Source of the DNA: BP-133 sp040756995
GTDB taxonomy: Bacteria; Actinomycetota; Acidimicrobiia; IMCC26256; BP-133
DNA: 51,329 nucleotides
Direction: 5' to 3'
Assembly (NCBI GenBank): GCA_040756995.1
Contig: JBFLYK010000045.1
Span: 1 to 51,329 of the forward strand
Below, piece after piece: positions 24,903 to 33,526 of the stretch. The position numbers and the translations under genes are program-made. The first letter of the stretch is position 1. The number at the start of each line of letters is the position of its first letter. The notes beneath the pieces were generated by a model. It saw nothing but the letters and a program-made list of their open reading frames with translations. It was not told where the DNA came from and ran no database searches.

Positions 24903-24906
24903 CCGG

Positions 24907-27900
24907 TCACGGCCGGCTCGTCGCGCCGGCCTGGTGGGCGACGGCCACGGCCTGCACCCGGCTGCGCACGCCGAGCTTGGCCAGGATGTGGGAGACGTGC
25001 ACCGAGGCCGTCTTCTCGGAGATGAACAGCGTGGCGGCGATATCCCGGTTGGTGCGCCCCTCGACCATGAGCCGGAGCACGTCGCGTTCGCGGGCGGTGA
25101 GCGCATCGAGCGGACCGGGCAGGGCGGCCGCCGCCTTGGCTGGCCGCCGGTTGGCGATCGGCCTGCCGGCTGACGGCTCGGGCGACGGAGCGGCGAGCGT
25201 CAGCCGGGCCCGGCCGGCGAGCGCCTCGATCTCCCGCCGGAACGGCTCGGCGCCGAGGCGTACGGCGACGGTGTGGGCGTCGCGTAGTGCCGCTCCCGCC
25301 CGGGCCGAGCGCGCCTGGCGTTTGAGGAGAGCCTCGGCCTCCCGGAAGCGGGCATAGGCGGACGGGTAGGGCTGGTTGAGCGCCCCCCACCGTTCGGCCG
25401 CCTCGGCCCAGACCTCGGCCTCGCCCGCCCCCGTCCCCGCCGAGGAGTCGACGACGGCCGCCTCGACCGCACCGCCGGGCTTGACCGCCCCGCCGGCCTC
25501 TACCGCACCGGCCTCGACCGCCGCGCCCACCTCGACCGCCGCGCCCGTCCGCAGTGCCTCGGCGACGCAGAGGGTTTCGTAGGCGGCGACGACGGGCCGG
25601 ACGGCGGGGGCGGCGGCCCGCTGCAGGGCCTGGGCCCGCTCGACCAGGGTCGCCGCAGCATCGGCCGCCGCCTTGGCATCGACGGTGTCGCCCCGGGCCC
25701 GGGCCCGTTCGGCGCGGTCGCCCTCGGCCCGGAGTCCGTGCCACAGCACCGGAGCCACGAGCCAGACGTCGTCACTGCCGGCCACCAGCTCCAGCGCCCG
25801 GGCCACCGCCTCCCGGGCGTCGGCCGTGCGCTCCTCCCACAGCGCCAGCCCGGCTTCGAGTGTGAGGAGTGGTGCCCGGTAGCGGGGGGCGACCGCCTGG
25901 GTCCACCGGTGGTCGACCCGCTCCAGGTCGGCGCGGGCGGCGTCGAGCCGTCCCCGGCCGACGGCCAGCCGGGCCCGGGCCAGGAGCAGGTCGATGGCCG
26001 GGGCGCCGGTCGGCCGTTCGGCGAGAGCGGTTTCGATGACCGGATCGGCCTCGTCCCACCGGCCGGCCCGGAACAACGTGTTGGCCAGGACGGCGGCCAG
26101 GCCGGCGGCATAGGACCGGCCGAGGCCGAGCCGCCGGAGCACATCCACGCCGGCGGCGGCGACGTCCGCCGCCTCGTCGAGGCGGTTGAGCGGCCCGGAG
26201 AGGACCTCGGCCCGGTTGAGCAGCGCCCGGGCCAGCCGCCGGGGTCCGCGACCGTCGGCCGGTGGCCCGCCTCCGGGACCGGTCGTGACCGCCGCCTTCT
26301 CGGCGACTTCGATCGCTTCGTCGAGCGCCCGCAACGCCGGGTCGGCGTCACCGAGCAGCGCCAGGTCCACGCCCAGCGTGCCGAGGATCTCCGCCTCCTC
26401 GAGCGGCAGCCCCAGACGCTGGGCGAGGGCCAGCCCCTCCTCGGCCAGCCGCCGCGATTCGCCGTACCGCCCCGCCAGCATGAGCGCCTCGGCCGCCGCC
26501 GCCACCGCCCGGACGCCCTCGGCGGTCTCCCGATGCACCCGCCGGATGGCCTCGTCGTAAGCCTCGAGCGCCCCCGCACTGTCGCCCGCCGCCCACCGGG
26601 CCCGGCCCAGGCCCAGCAGCAACCGTGGCGCATCCTCGGCGGGGGCGGCGGTCCGAGTGGCTTCGAAGAGTTCGACGGCCCGCCCGGACTCACCGGCCAG
26701 CTGCGCCGCTTCCGCCGCCCGCTCCAGCAACTCGACGCGGTCGACGCTCCGGTCGGCGAGTTCCAGGGCCCGTTCGTACTGGAGGTGGGCTTCGGCGTAG
26801 CCGCCGGCGGCCTCGGCGGCCCCGGCCGCGGCCAGGGCGGCGGGCAGCCCCTGTTCCGCATCCCCGGCGGCATAGAGGTGCCACGCCACCGCGGCGAGTT
26901 CGGCGGCCACCGGAGTGCCACCCCCGATTCCGGCCGAGAGGGCTCGGCCGTAGGCGGCATGGAAGCGCCGGGCTTCGCCGGGGAGGAGCCCGGCGTAGGC
27001 GGCCTCCCGCAGCAGGCTGTGGCGGAACGTGTAGGTCCCGCGCCGGCCGTCGGCGACGAGGACGTGATGATCGACGCACTCCCGCAGCCCGGCGAGGAGA
27101 GCCGGCTCGGCCAGACCGGCCACCTCGGTCAGGAGCCGGTGGCTGACCGGGCCGACTGAGGCGGCGACGGCGCCGGCCGCCGTCCGGGCGTCGGGGGAGA
27201 GGGCGGCGAGCCGGGCGGCGAGGATCGGCTGCACCGTTGAGGTCAGCTCCTGCCCGGATCGGGCGGCGGCCAGGAGTTCCTCCACGAAGAACGGGTTGCC
27301 CTCGGAGCGCCGCCAGATCTCCTCGAGCAGCTCCGGCTCGGGACCTTCCCCCATGATCGATGTCAGCTGGGCGGCGACCTCAGCCTTGCGGAGCCGGTCG
27401 AGGACCAGAAACTCCGCCCGCCGGCTCCGGCGCAGCTCCGCCAGCAGCGCCAGCAACGGATGACCGGGAATGAGCGCCTCGCTCCTGACGGTGACCACCA
27501 CCAACGGCCCCGGCCCACCGGCGAGGTTGGCCAGCAGGAACCCGAGCAGATCCCGGGTCGACCGATCGGCCCAGTGGAGGTCGTCGAGCAGCAGGACGAC
27601 GGGGGACCGCCGGCCCGCCGCTTCCAGCCGGTCGAGAACCTCCTCGAAGTAGCCGCCCCGATCGCCGCTCGGGCCGTCACCGGCCTGGTCACCGGGCGGA
27701 AGGCGGCGGAGGGCTTCGGTGACGGGCCAGAAGGGCGGGCCGGCGTCGCCGCAATCGACGCATCGGCCGAGCAGGACCGTCGCGCCGCGGTCGGCGGCGA
27801 GGGCGGCGAACTCCCGCAGCAGGCGGGTCTTCCCCGCCCCGCTCTCCCCCTCGATGACAATGGCCGGCGCCCGGCCGTGCCCGGCGTCTTCCAGCGCCGC

Positions 27901-27960
27901 TCCGAGCCGGGCGAGTTCCGCCTCCCGACCCACGAAGGCGGACGGCGAGGTCGGAGGCAC
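24907..27960 (-). CDS. LAL-type LuxR-family ATPase transcriptional regulator
   Basis: A 1017-residue regulator of the large ATP-binding LuxR class. The N-terminal AAA/NACHT-like ATPase has GREAELARL at 11-19, Walker A GESGAGKT at 38-45 and Walker B VVLLLDDLHWAD near 128-139. A long helical TPR-like middle (about 330-930) follows, then a C-terminal LuxR helix-turn-helix at 951-1017 (LTARERDVLRLMVEGRTNRDIA). A Val/Ala/Gly-rich stretch encoded by 25459-25550 interrupts the TPR part and looks like repeat expansion. The GTG at 27960 fits the domain start. These proteins activate carbon or secondary-metabolism operons; the target is unknown. Confidence 0.9.
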   Translation of the reverse strand: MPPTSPSAFVGREAELARLGAALEDAGHGRAPAIVIEGESGAGKTRLLREFAALAADRGATVLLGRCVDCGDAGPPFWPVTEALRRLPPGDQAGDGPSGDRGGYFEEVLDRLEAAGRRSPVVLLLDDLHWADRSTRDLLGFLLANLAGGPGPLVVVTVRSEALIPGHPLLALLAELRRSRRAEFLVLDRLRKAEVAAQLTSIMGEGPEPELLEEIWRRSEGNPFFVEELLAAARSGQELTSTVQPILAARLAALSPDARTAAGAVAASVGPVSHRLLTEVAGLAEPALLAGLRECVDHHVLVADGRRGTYTFRHSLLREAAYAGLLPGEARRFHAAYGRALSAGIGGGTPVAAELAAVAWHLYAAGDAEQGLPAALAAAGAAEAAGGYAEAHLQYERALELADRSVDRVELLERAAEAAQLAGESGRAVELFEATRTAAPAEDAPRLLLGLGRARWAAGDSAGALEAYDEAIRRVHRETAEGVRAVAAAAEALMLAGRYGESRRLAEEGLALAQRLGLPLEEAEILGTLGVDLALLGDADPALRALDEAIEVAEKAAVTTGPGGGPPADGRGPRRLARALLNRAEVLSGPLNRLDEAADVAAAGVDVLRRLGLGRSYAAGLAAVLANTLFRAGRWDEADPVIETALAERPTGAPAIDLLLARARLAVGRGRLDAARADLERVDHRWTQAVAPRYRAPLLTLEAGLALWEERTADAREAVARALELVAGSDDVWLVAPVLWHGLRAEGDRAERARARGDTVDAKAAADAAATLVERAQALQRAAAPAVRPVVAAYETLCVAEALRTGAAVEVGAAVEAGAVEAGGAVKPGGAVEAAVVDSSAGTGAGEAEVWAEAAERWGALNQPYPSAYARFREAEALLKRQARSARAGAALRDAHTVAVRLGAEPFRREIEALAGRARLTLAAPSPEPSAGRPIANRRPAKAAAALPGPLDALTARERDVLRLMVEGRTNRDIAATLFISEKTASVHVSHILAKLGVRSRVQAVAVAHQAGATSRP
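25459..25550. repeat. In-frame tandem-like repeat inside the LAL regulator
   Basis: Repeated units around cctcgaccgccgcgccc and variants (ctctaccgcaccgg, cttgaccgccccgccgg) encode the GAAVEAGA/GGAVKPGG low-complexity segment. The unit is about 15-18 bases and stays in frame. Confidence 0.6.
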
Positions 27961-28029
27961 GCGTCACTCTGACCCCACCTGTTCGCGGCGGTCAAGGTGG
28001 CGAATAAGGCGGTCGGTGGCATCCAAATA

Positions 28030-28473
28030 AGGCATCTGCCCGATGTGAGCCAGGCCGGTGGGGCGGAATGCTGGCGCCGTCCCTCCCCTCACCGTCAGGA
28101 GCCACGATGACCCGCACCGTGACCGCCCCGGCCGTCCCCCCGTTGCCCCGCTTCACCTTCGCCGGCCGAGGCTGCCGCGATTCCCGCCGGGAACCGCGCC
28201 GCCGGCCCGCCGTCTTCCAAGCCCGCGCCACCACAGCCGCCCCCGGCGTGTCCACCGGGAACACGAACTCCGCCGCCACCGCCGCCGCCGCACCGACCGC
28301 CTCCCCGGGCGGCGCCTTCACCGAACGCCCGTCTACCGCTGGTGCCACTGAACGGTCCACCGCCGGTGCCACGGCACGCCGGTCGACTGCCGGTGCGGCC
28401 GCTGCCGATCGCCCTCCACCATCCGGACCGGCGGGCGGCTCGGCGCCCGGCGGCTGGGGTACCGTCCCCGCCC
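28030..28473. other. 444-bp stretch with no convincing gene
   Basis: This stretch separates the LuxR-family regulator from the enoyl-CoA hydratase. A well-spaced ribosome site (aggag, 5 bases) precedes an ATG at 28107. That frame becomes repetitive (STAGAT-type) and then runs on through the hydratase gene in a wrong phase, so a short or frameshifted gene is possible but unproved. The opposite strand also has an open frame with no protein-like features. Confidence 0.5.
28332..28402 (+). repeat. Three imperfect repeats of about 24-27 bp
   Basis: Copies begin at 28332, 28356 and 28383 with the shared core tcNacYgcYggtgcc. Read in the frame from 28107 they give STAGATER, STAGATARR and STAGAAAA. 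Confidence 0.6.
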
Positions 28474-29223
28474 ATGGCGGGTTCCAACGGGCCTCTGGTT
28501 TGCGAGCGGCGGGGGGACGCGCTGCTGGTCGGGTTCAACCGGCCGGAGAAGCGCAACGCCATCGACCTCGCCACCACCGAGGCGCTCCATCACGTGCTCT
28601 CCGACCATGCCCGGGAGCGGTGCATCCTCGTGCTGCACTCGACGACGCCGGGGATGTTCGTAGCCGGGGCCGACATCAGGGAGCTGCTGGCCCGGGATGC
28701 CGACGACGCCTTCGTGGGCATCAACGTCAAGCTCTTCGAACGCCTGGAGGCCCACCGGTGGCCGACCATCGCCGTCGTCGACGGGCCGGCGCTCGGAGGC
28801 GGGTGCGAGCTGGCCATGGCGTGCGACCTGCGGATCGCCTCTCCCCGGGCGACATTCGCCCAGCCCGAGCTGAACCTCGGCATCCTGGCCGGCGCCGGGG
28901 CCAACTGGCGCCTGCCCCAGCTCGTCGGCGTCGCCCAGGCGAGACGGATGCTCTACCTCGGCGAGACGCTCGACGCCGAGGCCGCCCTGGCCGCCGGTCT
29001 GATCGACGCCGTCCGTCCGGCGGAGGAGCTGCTCGACGCGGCCCTCCAAATGGTGGCCACCATCGCCACCCGCTCCTGGCGCGCCCTGGAGCTGACCAAG
29101 CTGGCCCTGCGCCTGCACCGCCCGGCGACGTCAACGTTCGACATGGCCGCCCAGTCGCTCCTGTTCGAGAGCGAGGACAAGCGACAGCGAATGGAGAGCT
29201 TCCTCAATCGTCGCAAGGGGTGA
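28474..29223 (+). CDS. Enoyl-CoA hydratase/isomerase family protein
   Basis: A 249-residue crotonase-fold protein. The first oxyanion strand is MFVAGADIREL, and the second is GPALGGGCELAMACDLRIA. Both catalytic glutamates of classic hydratases are present, in GGCELAM and in the following AQPELNLGI motif. The residues after it read AGAGANWRLPQLVG, where GAGGTQRL is usual. The ATG at 28474 begins a normal-length family member; upstream open codons cover repeats. It probably acts in fatty-acid or branched-chain acyl-CoA breakdown. It is not adjacent to other beta-oxidation genes. Confidence 0.9.
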   Translation: MAGSNGPLVCERRGDALLVGFNRPEKRNAIDLATTEALHHVLSDHARERCILVLHSTTPGMFVAGADIRELLARDADDAFVGINVKLFERLEAHRWPTIAVVDGPALGGGCELAMACDLRIASPRATFAQPELNLGILAGAGANWRLPQLVGVAQARRMLYLGETLDAEAALAAGLIDAVRPAEELLDAALQMVATIATRSWRALELTKLALRLHRPATSTFDMAAQSLLFESEDKRQRMESFLNRRKG

Positions 29224-29268
29224 CATCCCTGCTGGTGCGATGGGCCGTTCCGGGGTAGGGATGGGAGC

Positions 29269-29427
29269 ATGCAGGAGATGACGCTCCCTCCAGATACGGG
29301 ATTCGTGGTCGACTGGCAGATCGTCGAGGAGGGTCCGGTCATCGACCTTTCGATCACCGAATCAGAGGTGATCCTCCCCGATGAGGCCACTGTTCGTGCC
29401 GACCTGGGTCGAGGGCCCGAGGCCTAG
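29269..29427 (+). CDS. Small acidic protein, unknown
   Basis: A 52-residue frame (start ATG 29269, alternative ATG 29278) ending TAG. The product is acidic and strand-like (GFVVDWQIVEEGPVIDLSITESEVILPDE). Its regular alternation of hydrophobic and charged residues suggests a real small beta protein. ggag motifs precede both starts. It lies between the hydratase and the response regulator, all on the plus strand. Confidence 0.55.
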   Translation: MQEMTLPPDTGFVVDWQIVEEGPVIDLSITESEVILPDEATVRADLGRGPEA

Positions 29428-29497
29428 GAAGGGTCCCGTCCGAACCAGCGGAGGCTCAGCGGCCACGTTCCGTGGGCGCCGGTAGGCTTCCGACTGT

Positions 29498-30208
29498 ATG
29501 AGCAGCCCGGGAGCGGCCCCCCGCACGGTTCTGGTGGTCGACGACGAGCCGATGCTGCGCAACCTGCTCTCCCGCCTGCTCCGTATGGAGGGCTACGAGG
29601 TCATCGAAGCGGAGGACGGAGAGGTCGCCCTCGACAAGGTCGCCGCCGAGTCGCCCGATCTCGTGCTGCTCGACGTCATGCTCCCGGCCCGCAACGGCCT
29701 CGACGTCCTGGGTGATCTGCGCCAGACGAGTGACGTGCCCGTCATCCTGGTCAGCGCCCTCGGCGAAGAGGCCGACCGGGTGCTCGGGCTCAAGCTGGGC
29801 GCCGACGACTACGTGGTGAAACCGTTCTCGGCCGCCGAGCTGTCGGCCCGGATCGAGTCGGTCCTGCGTCGGGCCCGGCACCGGGCCGACCCCCAGGCCC
29901 CGACGGCCCGGATGGCCTTCGACGGGCTCGTCATCGACCTCGGCACGCGGGAGGTCACGGTCACCGGTGAGCGCGTCGAAATGACCGCCAAGGAGTTCGA
30001 TCTCCTGGCCTTCCTGGCCCGCTCCCCCCGGCAGGTCTTTTCCCGGGACCAGCTGCTCCACCAGGTCTGGGGCTCCTCGTCGGACTGGCAGTCGGACGCC
30101 ACCGTCACCGAGCACGTCCGCCGGCTCCGCCGCAAGATCGAGGAGGATCCCGACAATCCCCGCTGGATCACCACGGTCCGGGGCGTGGGATACCGCTTCG
30201 AGCCCTAA
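29498..30208 (+). CDS. OmpR-family response regulator without an adjacent kinase
   Basis: A 236-residue regulator. The receiver domain has the acidic pair in VLVVDDEP (Asp15/16), phospho-acceptor Asp59 in LVLLDVMLP and the switch lysine in DDYVVKPF. The C-terminal winged helix (about 135-235) ends RRKIEEDPDNPRWITTVRGVGYRFEP, as in OmpR/PhoB. No sensor kinase is adjacent; the next gene is an FtsH-like protease, 100 bases downstream. It may be an orphan regulator or use a distant kinase. Confidence 0.93.
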   Translation: MSSPGAAPRTVLVVDDEPMLRNLLSRLLRMEGYEVIEAEDGEVALDKVAAESPDLVLLDVMLPARNGLDVLGDLRQTSDVPVILVSALGEEADRVLGLKLGADDYVVKPFSAAELSARIESVLRRARHRADPQAPTARMAFDGLVIDLGTREVTVTGERVEMTAKEFDLLAFLARSPRQVFSRDQLLHQVWGSSSDWQSDATVTEHVRRLRRKIEEDPDNPRWITTVRGVGYRFEP

Positions 30209-30308
30209 GGGGCACGTCGACTCCTATCTCCGCAAGCCTCCCGAAGCTGCCGGGCGGCTCCGAGGCGGCGGTGGCGCGGGTGGGGAACGGACAGCCCATC
30301 CGCCGAAT

Positions 30309-32111
30309 ATGAAAGGAATGGATCTCCACTCCCTCAAGCAGAATCGGGTCTTCCGGGGCGCAACGGCCGATGTCGCCCGCTCCCGGGAGCGTTCCCGGCA
30401 GCGCCGGCTGTTCCGCATCGCCTTGGCGCTGGGCTTCATCTGCGTCTGGATGTGGAACCGGGTCCTCGACGGCCAGTCGGCGTTTCCGGGCCGGCCCCGG
30501 CTCAACCCGGCCATCGCCCAGGCGATGCCGCTCCTGCTGCTGGTGGTGATCCTCGGTGCCGCCGTCCTGTTGCCGTTCCTCGGCGCCGGGCGCTCGCCGC
30601 ACGTGCTCTACCGGTCGAGCGAGATCGAGACGTCGCTGGCCGACGTCAAGGGCATGCCCGTCGTCGTCGACGAGGTCGTGAAGTCCCTCAACCTGTTCCT
30701 GGCCCACAAGACGTTCAAGGACGGGATGGGCGGCACACCCCGCCGGGCCATCCTCTTCGAGGGTCCGCCGGGGACCGGCAAGACGTACATGGCCAAGGCC
30801 ATGGCCCGGGAGGCCGAGGTTCCGTTCCTGTTCGTGTCGTCGTCGGCCTTCCAGTCGATGTACTACGGCCAGACGAACCGCAAGATCCGGTCCTACTTCA
30901 AGGAGTTGCGGAAGGCGGCCCGGGCCGAGGGCGGCGCCATCGGCTTCATCGAGGAGATCGACGCCATCGGCGCCTCCCGGGCCGGCATGGGCGGCGCCAA
31001 CGGCCGGGAGGGGATCGCCGGTGTCGTCAACGAGCTGCTCATCCAGCTCCAGTCGTTCGACGCCCCGCCGCCCGGGATGCGGGTCCGCCACTGGTTCGTC
31101 GAGCGGGTCAACCGGCTGCTGCCCTCGCACCGGGCGCTGAAGAAGCGTCCCACCCCGTACGCCAACATCCTGGTCATCGGCGCCACCAACCGGGCCGCCG
31201 ATCTCGACCCGGCCCTCTTGCGGCCCGGGCGGTTCGACCGGTCGATCTACTTCGACCTCCCGAGCCGAGCGGGGCGGCGGGAGATCATCGACTACTACCT
31301 GGCCAAGAAGGCCCACGACCCCGAGCTGGACGACGCCCACCGGCGCGACACGATGGCCGCCATGACGTCCGGCTACTCGCCGGTGATGATCGAGCACCTC
31401 CTCGACGAGGCCCTGGTCTGGGCCCTGCGCCGGGGAGCCGACCGCCTCAGCTGGGGCGACGTGCAGCGGGCCAAGATGACCGAGGAGATCGGCCTGGCCC
31501 AGCCGGTGGAGTACACCGAAGCCGAGCGGCGCACCATCGCCACCCACGAGGCCGGCCACGCCACCGTGGCCTGGCTGGTGGGCAAGAGCCGCAAGCTCGA
31601 GGTCCTCTCGATCATCAAGCGCAAGGACGCCCTGGGGCTGCTGGCCCACTCCGACCGGGAGGAGCGCTGGCTCAAGTCGCAGTCGGAGCTGGAGGGCCTG
31701 GTGGAGATCGCCCTCGGCGGTCTGGCGGCCGAGGAGGTGTTCTTCGGTGAGATCTCGTCCGGCCCGTCCGGCGACCTGATGGCGGCCACCACGCTCACCG
31801 CCCAGATGATCGGCAGCCTGGGCATGGACGGGACGCTCTTCTCCTACGAGGCCATGCAGATGCCCTCGGCGGCCAACATCGTCGCCCGGGTGGCGTCGAG
31901 CGATGAGGGCAAAGCCCGCATCGAGGAACGACTCTCCGCCGCCCGTCTCAGGGCCCGGGCCATGCTGGCCGAGAACCGGCATGTGGTGGAGGCTCTCCGG
32001 GACGCTCTCCTCGAACGCCACGAGCTGATCGGCGACGAGATCCTCGAGGTCATCCAAGGCGCCGTGGCCACCGCCGACCGGCCGCAGCACACGGGCACTT
32101 CGGGCACTTAA
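30309..32111 (+). CDS. FtsH-like membrane AAA+ zinc metalloprotease
   Basis: A 600-residue protein. Two N-terminal membrane helices lie at about 33-49 and 73-91. The AAA domain has Walker A GPPGTGKT at 152-159, a Walker B-type stretch FIEEID at 213-218 and an SRH region at 291-311 (ATNRAADLDPALLRPGRFDR). The M41 protease domain has HEAGH at 413-417 and the third zinc ligand Asp489. Two oddities: the Walker B aspartate is Glu215 (FtsH normally reads FIDEID), and about 34 extra residues (251-284, basic and hydrophobic) sit before the SRH. It is shorter and more divergent than housekeeping FtsH, so probably an accessory paralogue. Confidence 0.88.
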   Translation: MKGMDLHSLKQNRVFRGATADVARSRERSRQRRLFRIALALGFICVWMWNRVLDGQSAFPGRPRLNPAIAQAMPLLLLVVILGAAVLLPFLGAGRSPHVLYRSSEIETSLADVKGMPVVVDEVVKSLNLFLAHKTFKDGMGGTPRRAILFEGPPGTGKTYMAKAMAREAEVPFLFVSSSAFQSMYYGQTNRKIRSYFKELRKAARAEGGAIGFIEEIDAIGASRAGMGGANGREGIAGVVNELLIQLQSFDAPPPGMRVRHWFVERVNRLLPSHRALKKRPTPYANILVIGATNRAADLDPALLRPGRFDRSIYFDLPSRAGRREIIDYYLAKKAHDPELDDAHRRDTMAAMTSGYSPVMIEHLLDEALVWALRRGADRLSWGDVQRAKMTEEIGLAQPVEYTEAERRTIATHEAGHATVAWLVGKSRKLEVLSIIKRKDALGLLAHSDREERWLKSQSELEGLVEIALGGLAAEEVFFGEISSGPSGDLMAATTLTAQMIGSLGMDGTLFSYEAMQMPSAANIVARVASSDEGKARIEERLSAARLRARAMLAENRHVVEALRDALLERHELIGDEILEVIQGAVATADRPQHTGTSGT

Positions 32112-32230
32112 GGGCTTCTCCGGGCATACCCCCCGCCCGGCGGGGCCGCCGCGCGAGTCTTCCCGCGGAGTTGGGCAAGAGTTGATAAATCGTTGTTCAT
32201 CGTCTGCCTCTCCGCACCGATGATCACGTC

Positions 32231-33526
32231 ATGGGAGCCCACGCGCCAGGACTCGGTCGCGACCGCCGGCCCGCGGTCGAGCGCGCCGGGCGCGCGCCCG
32301 GAAGGAGGGCACAGGTCATCGCCGGCCGCGAGCTGAGGTTCCGGGGCCCGACCGAGCCGCCGGGGGAGCCAACTCCGCTGCCGCCGCTCCGGCCCCTGCC
32401 GGCTTCCGGTTCCTCGCCGGAGCCGGCCACGGCGCTGGCTGCCGCTCCCAGCCCGCCGAACTGGTCGCCCCTCGCCGTGGCCCTGCCGCTCTTCGCCGCG
32501 GTGTGGGTTGTGTTCACCGTTCTGGCCGCCCGGGTCACCGCCCCGGCCGCCGCCGACGTCACCGCCCTCGGCGAGGTGCTGGCCGTCGGGGCGGCGGTGG
32601 TCGCCCTGGTGCTCGTCACGCTGGCGGTGGCCCATCTCCAGGTCAGCGGCCGGTGGCCTCGCCCGGCCGCCGGAGCCGTCATCGTTCTCGGGCTCGGCCA
32701 GGGTGCGCTGGCCACGACGATCGGCTCCGGGTCAGACGACTTCTGGGGCGTTGCCGCCTGGGTGTTCGTCCTGGTTGGTGTCGCCGTCCCGCTGGCGTGG
32801 GTCGGCGGGCAGTTCCAGTCCGGTGTTCGCCGGCAGCGGGTCGAGCGGCACGCTTCGCTCGCCGCCTCGTGGATCGAACGGGCCCGGCGGCAGGCCCACC
32901 AGACGGTGCAGTCTGTCCACCGTCACGATGTCCGCTCGATGCTCTTCGTCGTCGACGGGGCGGCCCGGACGCTGTCCGACCCGAACCTGTCGGCCGAGCA
33001 GCGGCGGGGCTTCGCCGAGATGCTGGCCGAAAGCGTCCAGCGGCTCGGCGAGCTGATCGACGTCCGCGCCGAGGAGATCCAGCCCTTCGCCTTCGACGGT
33101 GTCGCCCGGGCGGTGGCCCAGGCCGAGCGGCGGGCGGGCCGGACCGTTCGGGTCGATGTCGCCAGCCCGTTGACCGCGGTGGGGCGGGCGGCCGATGTCG
33201 CCGCCGTCCTGCGGACCCTCCTGTCGGTCACCGGGCGGAAGACCGGTGACGACCTGCTGCTCCGCTCCGACGTGGTCGATTCGACGGTGCTGGTTTGGGT
33301 CGAGCCGGTGGGCAGCGAGGATCTCGCGCTGTTGGCCGAGAGTTGGGAAGAGATTCGCGTCGAATCGTTCAAGCCGACCGACGATAACGACGATGAGTCA
33401 ATAGACCTTTACGTCGCAACCCGGCTCCTCGCCGAGCAAGGGTGCGACCTGTGGTCTGCCGCCGGACGGAGCCGCTTCGCCGTCAGGCTCCCCGCTGCGG
33501 ATACCAGCTCCCAGGAAGAGGAATGA
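32231..33526 (+). CDS. Membrane sensor, degenerate histidine kinase-like
   Basis: A 431-residue protein. A Pro/Arg-rich cytoplasmic N-terminus (1-77) is followed by four hydrophobic helices at about 80-100, 115-135, 146-164 and 172-192. A dimerisation helix contains HRHDVRSML with candidate phospho-histidine His232. The C-terminal ~110 residues resemble an HATPase fold in outline (AVLRTLLSVTGRK, ending ATRLLAEQGCDLW and RFAVRLP). The N-box asparagine and the DxGxG G1 box are missing, so kinase activity is doubtful. Its stop overlaps the start of the response-regulator gene (ATGA), and the pair continues into the pilus genes. Start ATG 32231 has no good ribosome site; an AT-rich patch at 32169-32190 may hold the promoter. 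Confidence 0.7.
   Translation: MGAHAPGLGRDRRPAVERAGRAPGRRAQVIAGRELRFRGPTEPPGEPTPLPPLRPLPASGSSPEPATALAAAPSPPNWSPLAVALPLFAAVWVVFTVLAARVTAPAAADVTALGEVLAVGAAVVALVLVTLAVAHLQVSGRWPRPAAGAVIVLGLGQGALATTIGSGSDDFWGVAAWVFVLVGVAVPLAWVGGQFQSGVRRQRVERHASLAASWIERARRQAHQTVQSVHRHDVRSMLFVVDGAARTLSDPNLSAEQRRGFAEMLAESVQRLGELIDVRAEEIQPFAFDGVARAVAQAERRAGRTVRVDVASPLTAVGRAADVAAVLRTLLSVTGRKTGDDLLLRSDVVDSTVLVWVEPVGSEDLALLAESWEEIRVESFKPTDDNDDESIDLYVATRLLAEQGCDLWSAAGRSRFAVRLPAADTSSQEEE

Noticed and set aside
24907..24960. Overlap or fusion between the TPR-like gene and the LuxR-family regulator
   Set aside because: The two genes converge and stop 4 bases apart; both ends are well supported.
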